Of a stretch of 64,000 nucleotides of DNA, positions 13,650 to 24,182 are shown piece by piece (position 1 is the first letter of the stretch; every line of letters begins with the position of its first letter). The notes below the pieces were generated by a model that made no database searches, had not been told where the DNA came from, and worked only from the letters and a program-made list of their open reading frames with translations. This DNA comes from Physcomitrium patens (lineage: Eukaryota; Streptophyta; Bryopsida; Funariales; Funariaceae): contig NC_037254.1 in the NCBI RefSeq assembly GCF_000002425.4, forward strand, positions 3,561,797-3,625,796. The letters run 5' to 3'. A program made the translations under genes and the position numbers.

Positions 13650-15174
13650 ATGCTAACGATGAACGATGAAGATCAGCAATGGGGTAAATACAAGGACGAT
13701 TATCACGAAGGCGTTTGGGTGAAGGATGTTTTAGAAATTCCTTTTCTTGAGGGCTTGTTTAAGAGGTTTGCAGATGAGAAGCTCAAACAAGGGAATCCCT
13801 GGAAAGCCCTAGATGTGGGATGTGGAATGGGCAAATACACCACAAGGTTACTGCGAGCCGGTGAGGTTGCCATTTACTGGAGCAAGTAAAGCTTTCCGGG
13901 TTGCTAATATCCCTTTTTTGAATGCAATTCTTTGAACTCATTAAAGATAATTACTTACAAACCATACTCATTAGTGGATGGTGGTGATATTGATTGCGCA
14001 GGTGCAAGTTACGTGGTAGCAAGTGACGTTGCGGCAGAAATGGTCGCAGGTGCAAAGAAAGAAACGGAACAGTTTCTCCTTGCGCAGTGAGTGTACCACC
14101 ACACTACCTCTAACGCTATGGCACTCGAGGACTTAATAAACAGCAGGCTACGGAGCAGTTCATTTTATACTACTGCATGCTTGTGTTTTATCTCTGAACT
14201 ACGTGGCTAGGAACGAAGTTGTGAAACTCTAGCAGATGTGAGTAAGTTTATCTGATGATGTCTAGTATGGATGATTTCCCACATCTAGCAGATCAGGAGG
14301 ACCAGCAGGAATAGGTGAAGCCGAATTCCACGTCTGCTCTGCAGTGCATTTGACCAGTATTCCGAGAATCGAGGAGACGACGTTTGACTTGGCGATTTGC
14401 ATATACGTCTTCTGCAATCTCGTATCCAAAGAACATGTATCAGTTCCTTCCACGATCACATAATCTGTAACAGCATCTTAGTCTTGACAGAGCTATCATT
14501 CCGTCGGCAGACTACCCGCATATTTCAGTTGAATTTGATTCTAGCTTGTGCCTACAGGTCAAGCAGGCGCTTGCCGAGATCTCTAAGCTGCTCCGGCCTG
14601 GTGCGACGTTCATGGTCTATGAGCCGCATGTCGTGGAATACCTTACTGGAACAGCTCAGCAGACGGGAAACGTTGAATATGTACCGAAAGCAGATGGTAC
14701 TGGATACAAATATTTCGAGGACGAGGGCAAACCACGAACGGTTAGCATTCAATCTCCCATTTCACCGTGACCTAATTCCCGTTTTTCACTAGCATGTCTA
14801 GATTCTGAAATGTTCCTGATCTTTGCTCTCATCGAGACAATCAATACATAAAATAACTCAAAGAATGAACATGTAGAAAGTTGTTATATCAACAGCGGAT
14901 CTTTACTCCGCATTCAGATGCTAACGTCGTGTGCTGTGTCCGTTGGCAGTTGAGAATTCGCATGAATGCTGGACGTCCAATTGAAATTGTGAACCGGTTC
15001 TATACTCTCTCATTTTGGGTCACTGCATTCTCCGAGGCGGGGTTCCAAGTGACACAGTTTCACGAACCGCATATTAGTGTTACAGATGTTCCTTCCGATG
15101 CACCCAGCTTCATGAGGTACTACGCTGAGTGTCCAAATGCCATGTGTTGGGTGTGCACTAAAGTATCCCAGTGA
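13650..15174 (+). CDS. AdoMet-dependent class I methyltransferase
   Basis: Transfers a methyl group from S-adenosylmethionine to an unknown acceptor. Five exons join in frame: 13650-13860, 14002-14086, 14289-14436, 14558-14740 and 14950-15174, encoding 283 residues. The first exon is preceded by a good acceptor (CTTCTTTCAG ending at 13640), so an untranslated upstream exon is likely. The first ATG after it (13650) was chosen; ATG 13659 gives 280 residues and is equally possible. Numbered from the second Met, the cofactor motif I is ALDVGCGMGKY (about 50-60), Asp76 in VVASDVA is the likely AdoMet-ribose acid, and FDLAICIYVFCN (from 128) is the motif after beta-strand 4. This is followed by LLRPGATFMVYEP, typical of UbiE/Methyltransf_11-like proteins. 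The third-exon acceptor (TAG before 14289) was chosen because it restores the frame and the beta-strand-4 region. The substrate cannot be told. Confidence 0.8.
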
Positions 15175-16575
15175 CAACGGATGTTTGATACGAAGTGGTT
15201 CTCTTCATGTAAGAACAAGCAATTGGCAGACATGTATTATTGCTACAATGAGGTTCGAGGACTTTTATTTTCATCCATGTGAAGCTGAGAGTGTACTGAC
15301 TGCATTAATTGCAGCCACACGGCCTTCTCCGCCGATTTCTTTGAGTAGTGCAACATTCCATTTTGAAAGGTTCAACTTCATAGAGAAACTTCTGACAACC
15401 CATTGTATGACTGTCCTTAAGCTATTTTATCCTAATTGTCTTGAGCACCAACACTGTACTCTCGCCTTTCGCATCATTGGCATCACCACATACCGGCATT
15501 CCTTGTAAGATGTCTTCTGCTGTCAGTGTGCTTGGTCCCCCTGGCCTCTTCTTCTACATCCTTGGGAGCGTACATGTGATGGTCTACTTTGTTACTCGTC
15601 GTTTTGAGGGTGTCCGTTCGTCCATTATCTGCTGCTTATTTTCGAGAGTGGATCTTGTGAGCAATGCAACACTCTCGCATGAGCTGTTTGCTTTAGGGTT
15701 AGGTTCTCAGTGGTGATAATGCAGATTCCGTATTACTTGCGTTCTAAATGGAAGTGGAAGAGCTCCCTACCTTGTGGTGTGGGCTGTCACTCCTGGAGCT
15801 GCGTAGGCTTCACGCTCAACTGCTTTTTATGATTTGCGGTGCTTTTGGCATGGTGCGTTTCCAGCGATGCAGTTGTTCTATCGTAGAATTTTCATTTTGA
15901 TGACATACAGTTAATTTCATTCACAATTTTTGCTTGTGAATGTGGAATGTTTTCCTAAAACCTGTTCTGTTGGAGAGTACTCACACACTCTCGTGGAGCC
16001 TTGGCAATTCTTTGAGCTGGGAAGATACTGTTATCTTCTAGACAGCCAAATGTTGGAAAGGGAAGCGATTCGTTTACAGAATTATTGAATCCTCAGACTG
16101 CGGAGTGTGAGTCTTGGTGCACGTGATGATGTCTGGATCCACTCATCCCGTTCCTAAATCTTTTATTTAGAGCCTCTACATTCAGTGTAAGCATCATTCA
16201 GCAGCATGGTTCTGCAATGTGTATGGTCTTACGTAGGTAACTTTTTTGTAGTGCCAAACGCGTGGCCTAGGTGCGGCATGAACTTTCGGACTTTCATTTG
16301 ATTTGGTTGGTCATGCTATATTTGACTGTTTTCTAAATTAGCGATGAACGTCAGTCTTGCTTCTGAGGTTGTGCAAATGAACTTCGTCGAGGAGAACCTC
16401 TAAAGGTCTGTCATCTACTAGGTTTTCATGCGGGTTATCAGGAACCTCTTCCAATTTAAGTATAATGTGTTCTATGATTCGAGCAGTTTAGACTATTTTT
16501 CAGTATGATTGTATCATCACTATTAGCATTTATTATGACACCATCCAGATTTGATAGTGACATTGGAGATTGCAG
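15175..16575 (+). other. Spacer between methyltransferase and EF-hand pseudogene
   Basis: Moderate-GC sequence probably holding the methyltransferase 3' UTR and the former 5' part of the following EF-hand gene. I looked for a signal-peptide exon of that gene and found none that splices convincingly. A short hydrophobic frame starting near 15510 exists but has no recognisable continuation. Confidence 0.35.
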
Positions 16576-18725
16576 GTCTTGAAGAATAACGAAGTCGACC
16601 CTCACGAAGTGGATCCAGATTTTGAAGATCCAGAGGAATACTTGAATGATTAAGATCAATTTAACATTACCCATCGTCTCGCTGTATTATTCTCTCTGCT
16701 CGACGTAAACCCACGAGATGACTTTGTGAGTCTGATTGAGCTGCAAGAGTGGCATTTAGTAGAAGGTAGAAAAGCTATGCAACGTCGAAGCGATCGTGAA
16801 ATGGAGGCTAACGACAAGAATCATGATGGTCTCATATCTTTTGAGGAGTGCCTTCTACATTTGACGGAGGAAGAACGAGGTATGCACCGTGATCTACATT
16901 TCAGCCTGGTTTTGGCGTTAGCAATATAAAGTGTATCTGATGTGGTTCCTTGAAGAATGAATCCAGCGTGCAAGTAGCTCGAATAACAGTAGTGGGGTCT
17001 TTTTGATGTTTCCAGCAACTAAGACCAGTGGCTGCAGGACAAAACAACACGGAGTTCGGCGAATCTGGATGGTATAAGGAGCAATTTTAAGAATGTGACA
17101 GAGACAAAGACGGGCTCCTCAATTCTACCGAGTGTAATGAGAATGTTCATTAATACTTGTAAATTTTTCGATAACATAATTTGTTTATCATCTCAGCAGA
17201 TTTATCTTTAACTCAATACTTTACTCACTTATCTCAGCCAGTGCCTAGGTAGGTATCGTGAATTAGTGTTCGACATGCTAGGGATAGAGGAAGTGGCTAC
17301 TCTTAGGAACATATTATTTTCAGCAGAGGAAAATTTAAAGTATTGTGATTTTTTTTGTAGCCTCACACTGCAGTGTAGTCAGAACCTCCGAGGCCAGTGG
17401 TATCCATTGTACCCGTGTGGCTTGTTGTTTAACCCAAGCCTCTGACCTGAATCATTTTTTTTATCGATTGCAGCTTTTTACATCTGAGGACAGTAATAAC
17501 CCTCGCGTGCTTCAATGGTGCCGGATGGAGCAGATAAGGTAATGCCTGTTTACGAGTTTTTGAAAAGTGTCCTATAAACTTATTAGAGCTTGCTTGATTT
17601 TGATTGCATTTTGCGAACCCGTTCCAGGACTCATGACACAAACAAAGATGGGAAGATAAACTGGGAAGAGTTTCACCTTGGAATGTTCGATCACTTGCGG
17701 GACGAACATGATACTGAACATCTACACCCAGCCGAACAGCTCGAAGAAAAGAAGCAGGTTCAATCCGAACACCTTTTTTCTGAAATCGACAGAAATAAGG
17801 ATGGGTGAGTCCGCTTACCAACGCACTTCAAGATTCCTTTTAACCCCTTTGATGGCTGTTTTGCTATGTTTCAGGTACATAAACCTTAATGACCTGTTTC
17901 ACGTAGGATTCCTTATCATTTTTCTTTTGCAGCAGTTTGTTTTTTTATAGAACATGTTAGGAATTCTTCTCTACTTGCAATGCTAGCATCCCTTGCTAGA
18001 TTGGTAGGTTTGTCGGATTGTTGATCATATTTGTAGCCTTTGCAGTTTCATCTTGCCATGAATTTCTTTGTATTTGAGCTCCTTTGTGTGCCACTCGAAA
18101 TGATTCGTCTGCGATCCGGTATTGCATATGGTTTAAGACATACTTCATTATTTTGTTATGTTTTCTTAACTGGTTGCTTATGTTTTGATTGCCTTTAGGT
18201 GTTTGATTGAAGACGAGATTGCCCCCTCTCATGGAGAAAATCAGATCAAGTGAATTGTATTATGCAAATTAGCAATCCGAGTACCTATTACAGGAGGTCT
18301 GCCTTCGGTATTAAATTACCTCTCTTGTGTCTTTCTATGTGCTCATGTGGAAGCTCATAGGAGTTGCTCGTGCGCCTGACTAACGTGGAAGAATATCTTT
18401 GCATACAAGTTATAATATTTTGTTGTTTTGTCATTACATTCTATAACTTAAACTTCAACAGATTAAACCCAAATATCGATTTTTGAGAAGGGATTCAAGA
18501 AGACTTTTCTCCAGAGCATATTTTGGGCTGCAAATACCAGGATTGGTAGAGCGGTAATCATAAATAGGATGCTCGGTTCCTTATTATGACCGTTGTGATG
18601 TTTGTTCAGGCCGATGAAAACAGGGATGGGCGGTTGACACTAGATGCCTGAACCATCCGTACGTTTTTTACAGCACAGCATATGATGAAGAGTTCGATTA
18701 TTCAACACACGATGAATTTCGATAG
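16576..18725 (+). pseudogene. Decayed ER-type multi-EF-hand calcium-binding protein (CREC/reticulocalbin class)
   Basis: The family comprises secretory-pathway Ca2+-binding proteins with about six EF-hands. Exon remnants are 16576-16879, about 17016-17150, 17474-17538, 17628-17804, 17875-17909 and 18610-18725. Recognisable EF loops are DKNHDGLISFEE (16813-16848), DRDKDGLLNSTE (17097-17132), DTNKDGKINWEE (17635-17670), DRNKDG continuing across a splice into YINLND, and DENRDGRLTLD (18613 on). The C-terminus reads HPYVFYS then HDEFR, like plant members carrying an HDEF/HDEL-type ER-retention end. Disruptions are in-frame TAA at 16651, 17088 and 17151, TGA at 18649, and a frameshift between about 18646 and 18654. 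The exon holding the EF region between YINLND and DENRDG is not identifiable, and no signal-peptide exon was found. The many lesions make a single sequencing error unlikely. Confidence 0.8.
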
Positions 18726-19200
18726 TTTTTCTTTTTTTTCAAGGTAGTTTCTTCGTTGTGTCTCAGTGTATATATTCTTAATATTTACCGGGGTCTACAG
18801 GTTTGCAAGCTGGTTTGTAAGGAATTATCAAATTTGAATGATCTATTTTTTTAGTATTATTTACTATATTTTTAATGTTGTGAGAAAACCGAACTAGTGA
18901 AGTTAAAGTTGTACCTCATTGCAATCAGGAATTTCTTGCTTGCAATCCTTCAACGATAGATGCCGAATTTTGGAGACATCGGTTACCTTTTCCTATTAGT
19001 GGAAAACCATCATTCTCTTGTACAAATACTAGAGAAAGTCAACAAAACAGGATGACTCGAAGTTAATGTGTTTAGGAGAATGGAACAATTAAAGCATCGC
19101 CGCAATTTTACATTGTAACTAGGGGCGAAAGCAGTATCAAAACGACCTTCTTTCGAAACTTTGATGAATTACCCAACAAATCTGTTTTGATGCACATTCA
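18726..19200. other. Non-coding spacer
   Basis: AT-rich sequence after the EF-hand pseudogene. No gene or repeat is seen apart from short T runs. Confidence 0.4.
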
Positions 19201-19293
19201 TTTATGATTCATCGTGCCAATGCACATTGCTTCTCTGTGGTCATCGCTTCCTTCCTTTGCGACTCTCCTCCCTCTGTCCTTCACCTTGTTGCA

Positions 19294-19896
19294 ATGTCGA
19301 CTGCGTCGAGATCATCGCCGTCCTCGTCTTTGTTTGCTCCCATGGCGCCTGCTCTCTCTTCCTCCGTTTTTTGCTTCCTCCTGCTCTTCCTCACTTTTTC
19401 GTGCTCCCTCGTCCTCTCTGCGTCTGAGTGCCGCGCTGTTGCCCATGATGACAACATGAAGGAGCACGTTCACAGCAACAAATTTTTAGCCAACGAAGCA
19501 TCCTATGCTTCTCTCGGCTTCCCTACTCTGTAATTTCCCACCCTTGTTCCCTTCATCTCCCTCGCCACAGCCAGTTCAATACTGTGTTTTCAACAACAGT
19601 GAGGGTATTACTGACGTAGTATTGGTGGTAGCGTGGATTTTATAATGTTTTAGCAGAATTGCGAAAGGGTGAGATTGCATGAGAACAACGATGAGACGAG
19701 TAAAGACCCAACAACTCCAGGTGCACATAGGATTGCACTCCCGGAAACTAATGAGATAGACACAGGCATGAAAACCCATAGCACCCAATTGCATGAAAAG
19801 TTGCTTCGCAGAAAACACAGGATGCAGGAAATCGAGAGAAGAATCTGTAGTGATACGAATTTCCAACTGAATAGAGTCAATCGTAAAATTGCGTAA
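19294..19896 (+). CDS. Putative small secreted protein, function unknown
   Basis: Not a recognised family. A model of three exons (19294-19529, 19571-19598, 19657-19896) joins in frame with GT-AG introns to give 167 residues. The N-terminal part has a serine-rich start, then a hydrophobic run (FCFLLLFLTFSCSLVLSA) like a signal peptide, with possible cleavage before SECRAVAHDD. The mature part is polar with few cysteines, and its C-terminal half is charged and helical (KLLRRKHRMQEIERRI). An in-frame upstream ATG at 19204 would add 30 residues. The last codons overlap a potential donor (GTAAGA at 19893), so the gene could continue. The introns are only about 41 and 58 bases, which is short for this window and weakens the model. 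It is convergent with the acyl-CoA-binding protein gene, about 260 bases from its stop. Confidence 0.33.
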
Positions 19897-20155
19897 GATG
19901 GCTGGAAGAACAACTCTCTCCAAGCACCCACATCAATGATCTACTATTATTTCCCAACACAAGCACCCATCCATGGCCACGGCCCTGCTGCAGTGACTTT
20001 ACACAACCTCGCAGCCTCCGCCACCTCAGGGGGGTCGTCGATCCCGACACCGTCGCAACATACAAAAAACCAAACAAGTCAAAAAACCAAAACCCACCCT
20101 CGTCTACATCAGGAAGGAGCAACTAGATAAATCTTCATCTTCTTCTTCTGCTTCT

Positions 20156-20413
20156 TCAAGCCTCCTGGAGCTGCTGCACCTTAAGGATGTAATCCCGCTT
20201 GGCGTCCTCGGGGGACTTGTCCTCCGCCTTCTTCCACGCATTCCACTTCGCCTTGCCCTTGAAGTCGAACATGCCGGGGCAGGAGGTGTCGACCTTTCCA
20301 ACAGTGGCGACCTTGTACAATGCATACAGGATCAGCAAGTCGTCGTCCGACGGCTTGGTTTTCAATTCCTTGGCAGCCGCGGCCGCCGCTTGGAAATCCT
20401 CGTCCAGACCCAT
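20156..20413 (-). CDS. Small cytosolic acyl-CoA-binding protein (ACBP)
   Basis: Binds long-chain acyl-CoA esters and carries them between membranes and enzymes in the cytosol. The single frame encodes 85 residues, the usual size of the 10-kDa ACBP class. Family landmarks are present: DLLILYALYKVATVG with the Tyr and Lys that contact the CoA, the PGMFDFKGKAKWNAW block with its Lys and Trp residues, and RDYILKVQQL containing the late conserved Tyr. The start is the ATG at 20413 (MGLDEDF), which matches the family start; the frame runs a few codons upstream but without another ATG. The gene has no intron, whereas small ACBP genes of flowering plants are generally interrupted, so it may be an old retrocopy or an ancestral intronless form. 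The complement-strand frame 20199-20747 is its shadow. Confidence 0.92.
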   Translation of the reverse strand: MGLDEDFQAAAAAAKELKTKPSDDDLLILYALYKVATVGKVDTSCPGMFDFKGKAKWNAWKKAEDKSPEDAKRDYILKVQQLQEA

Positions 20414-20627
20414 CTCAGAGAATCGCAAAGGAAGAGGAAACTCACAACCGAATCAACACACAAGGCACGAAATCGACTCCTCGCCCAAGAACCGTGACGA
20501 GAATCGAGAAACAGGAGGTGAGTTCGTGAGTGTGGTGACTGATGGGCGCCGGAGGTTCAACAATAACAACAAGAAGCCGAGCCTCGTGCGGCGCCGATTA
20601 GCGGAGTGCCCCAAAAGGGGGTTCAGT

Positions 20628-20671
20628 CCTACGTGGCACCGAGTGGGCTGGATTGGAGCCTGCCACGTAGG
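20628..20671. promoter_or_regulatory. Inverted pair of ACGTGGC (ABRE-like) sites upstream of ACBP
   Basis: CCTACGTGGCA (20628-20638) and its exact reverse complement TGCCACGTAGG (20661-20671) flank a 22-base spacer. They lie 215-258 bases upstream of the ACBP start codon on its 5' side. ACGTGGC matches the core of plant abscisic-acid response elements bound by bZIP factors, and two copies are typically needed for function. The function here is inferred. Confidence 0.5.
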
Positions 20672-20904
20672 CGTCTCGGTTCTAATGCAGAATTGCTTGG
20701 TGGCAGTTGCATTCTTTCGAGATCTTATCTCGAGTTGCCGTCTTTGATTTCTCTAGGTTTTCATCATAAGCATAATAATCACAATAATGGAGACTACATT
20801 TGTTGGTTGTTCTGTGTGAATGTTAAGCTTTTTTTGTGTAGTTTTATTCCCTAATTCTAAATAGTTAAAAATTAATTGACCGTTGCATGTACTCTATCAG
20901 AAAC

Positions 20905-21015
20905 CCATTCTTTGGTTCATAAATTATGTGGAAGGCAAGTATCCATTCTTTGGGTCATAAATTACGTTGAAGGCAAAAATCCATTCTTTGGTTCATAAAT
21001 TACGTGGAAGGCAAT
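20905..21015. repeat. Three tandem copies of a 38-bp repeat
   Basis: Copies start at 20905, 20943 and 20981, each opening with CCATTCTTTGG and containing TCATAAATTA followed by an AAGGCA block. They differ by a few substitutions. The tract lies at the border between the ACBP upstream region and AT-rich DNA. No function is evident. Confidence 0.85.
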
Positions 21016-22275
21016 TTGGATTGTAGTTCAAGATATAGTATGGCAAGGGAGGATTGATAAGGATTTAATGTGATATGCTTATTGCAACTTACTATGAAAA
21101 TATTAAATCATAAAAATAATTTCATAGACAATCTATTTACAAGGAATTACAATGCTTGCAATTATGTTTTAAATGTGTTTTAAGATATAACAATGTTTCT
21201 AAGTAGAAAAGTAAAAATGATATATATATATACATATACATATATTATATGTATATTTTTAATTAAAGTAATTTATCATTTAATATATTGTTGTTCAATG
21301 ATAGGATTTTTATTATTAGATATTTTATTAAAAAAATTGTAACACTTACAAATGATATTAGTTGCAAACAATAATAATTCTAAAGATGTTGCTCATGTGT
21401 TCATGTTAATGTTGGATTCAACTTTGTATCTAGTTAAATACATAACTGTGCAACTTTAAAATGAATTGAGTTAAAGTCATAAAAAAGTAATACACTAATA
21501 TTTATGAACATATTTATATTTTCAAAAACTTATCTGATGTTACATTTATGTAAGTGTATAAGTATCAATACAAATTTATTTCAATTAATACATGAATACC
21601 TTATAATCACCTGATGTTTTAGTTGAAGATACTTAAGTGAGGTGTTGTTAGTAAATACAGTTACAATTTACTGATGAGTCATTACACATGAGTATTCATA
21701 ATTTCATCAAAATCGGTTTATTTATTTTCTCTTCTATGCATATTAATTTTTATGTCCTTCAAAAAGTATTATATTCTTTAATGACGTTTTCTTATGACGT
21801 TTTGGAATTGTGCTTTAGAAAATAATGTTAAGTTTGATTTTAATTTCATCATAAACTTATTGTCAAATGATTACATTTTAGTCAAATGAAAAATATTTTA
21901 TAATATATTTTTAGAATTAGCTAAATACAATGTACTGCATAATTTACTTGTAATATTTGATTTTACTATTAAATTGGATTTTGATGGTTAAATACAAAGA
22001 TATTCAAAAGCTTCATTTATTATATATGCATTTGGATTTTTGAATCTTTAAACCAAAATATGTGCTTCAAATAAAATATTTTCTTCAAAATATTTACTAA
22101 AAACGAAAAAAGTAAAAGATACTTATATATAAATATAAATATAATTAATGGTTTAGTTTTACTTGAAAATAGACACAAACCAAGTTTCAATTAATTTAAT
22201 TTAAAAATTAAAAATTCTTGATATCAAATCATCAATAATATTTTTTTAAATTATTATATCTATACATGTAGATAG

Positions 22276-22306
<31 letters not shown>

Positions 22307-23090
22307 TTTATTGATTTTGATATATATTACCATTCCCATTTGATTATTTTATTGTATGAGGATTAAAATAAGAAAACCATTTTTTATTTTATTTTTTCTA
22401 TTTTTTAAAAATCATGTATATGACGTGTCTTAAATTACACTTTACAATAGCATTAAAGATACTAAAGGTTTTCAGATTAAATAGATTAAATATTCATATG
22501 ATTTTGTTAAATATCATTTATATTGGAAACTCATGGAGCTGTTCTACTACATGTTCTATCCAAAAATTAAGGATGTATCCCACTACACCAAGACAAATCT
22601 ATCCCAAAACAACTCCAAGTTTTCGTTATTTATTTATTAATTAAAGTGCCAAAATGAACTAATAATCCCATGGATTATTAAAGCCAACATGAGAACAAAA
22701 ACAAAATTGATTGATCATGAAAGCCAGTGATAACAAGTTTTTTCCCGCTCCCTTCATAGCAGCAAATTAATCACTCAGGTCTACAACATAATGTGCTGTC
22801 AATCAAACCTCGATCATAATCCACCTTCATTCTAGTCCACTCTTTGATTCAACGTCCAGCAGCCACATTCACAACAAACAGTAAAACCACTCATTACCAA
22901 AAATCACGATTTAAGAACACCTTCCAAGTATCAATAATTGCTTCGATGAACACAAGCCAAAGAAATTTAGAAAGCTGGACTGACGGAGCATCAGCAAAGA
23001 CGACTCCAGGCAGCAGCAATTACCGTCATTTGTAATATACAAATGCCACTAAATTACGTGCATAAACTGCATAAACTGAATAAGCTAATC
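21016..23090. other. AT-rich intergenic sequence
   Basis: No supportable gene. It contains a TA microsatellite near 22276-22302 and many A/T homopolymers. Short open frames (for example 22414-22644) have no recognisable content. Confidence 0.55.
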
Positions 23091-24182
23091 GATCCTGTGT
23101 AAAGCAGCAGCAGCAGCAGCAGCCAAAAAAATGATGTTGGATCCATCCTCACTAGACCTCGGCAATGTTCTGGTGCACACTAATACTACCCACAAGCATG
23201 CACACACTTCCTGTCCACCTTGACGCAGTGTTGGATCCACTTCACTAGTATTTCTGCAGGAATGGTGAGCTGGGGCACACTCAGATCTTGCAAAAATAAC
23301 CCTTTGGGACGTTGGGTTGGTGATATTCTTATCGACAAACAGAGGTCCCTGGTTCTGACACAGTCATGCACTAGATCCATATCCTTTTGCACTTAGACGA
23401 ATTGTTGACTGTTAAGTGTCCGCGGCTTTTTGCTTTTCGGCCGGGAGAAACCGTAATTCTGAAAAATTGATTGATTTGGCTGGTTGTCTGGTGTGCTTTG
23501 TCCTTTAACCACGTCTGGATTGTCAGTTTTGTGAGACAAGTCCTTGTAGAGTTGCCGTTAATGCATCGCCGTTTAAGCTGTGCGTCGCTAGTTGCTCCTC
23601 AATTTGCCAGAGCTTGTTCTTTGTCTCCTGCCCCTGCTCCGATAGCCCCATTTTCTGCGCACAGCAGAGAGTGCTCCAGGTCAAAGTTGGGTTTGAACAC
23701 GAAAAGCGTACATGAATAATTTTATCAGTTGCGTGGTACTGTTCACGGTGTGGTGTATAGGTTGTGATGCTATCCTTGGCTCCCTATCATGACTAATCTG
23801 GTGATTGTTAAGCCGATAATTAGTGCAAGCAGAAGACCGATGATTAATCCCTTGAATTCACTGTTCGTAGTTTATTGTTTTCTTGTAAGGATAGAGTGTT
23901 GATGTGACTCTTAGCGAGGTGTTCAGCATGTCGTCGAAATTAAAGCTATTTTCTCTCTCGAAATATGTCACCTGGACCTGGTGAGTTCATTAATTGCTTC
24001 CAGGTGCAAGTAACTCTGGAGGTTATGTGTGTTATTTTGAAGGGTCTGAGTTCTCATGTGCTTATCATGTGCTGATTACCAGGCACTACATTGAATCAGA
24101 ACCTACTTGTGCACGCACAATAACAGTAGATATGCCAAGTTTCGGCGAGCACGAATAGAAATGTGAAACAGTGGTACCTTAC
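23091..24182 (-). other. Probable 3' flank of the CNNM-type pseudogene
   Basis: Moderate-GC sequence including a CAG trinucleotide run (about 23106-23122). It may hold the final exon or 3' UTR of the minus-strand gene that ends near 24183, but I cannot place a further exon. Confidence 0.35.

Noticed and set aside
13415-13669. 84-codon frame just before the methyltransferase start
   Set aside because: It is in another frame and crosses a good splice acceptor at 13640; better read as upstream intron/leader.
14358-14436. Shorter version of methyltransferase exon 3 using an acceptor at 14357
   Set aside because: It also keeps the frame but removes the beta-strand-4 region EFHVCSAVHLTS; the acceptor at 14288 keeps the whole domain.
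20199-20747. 182-codon plus-strand frame
   Set aside because: It is antisense to the ACBP gene and its leader; the minus strand carries a clear protein family.
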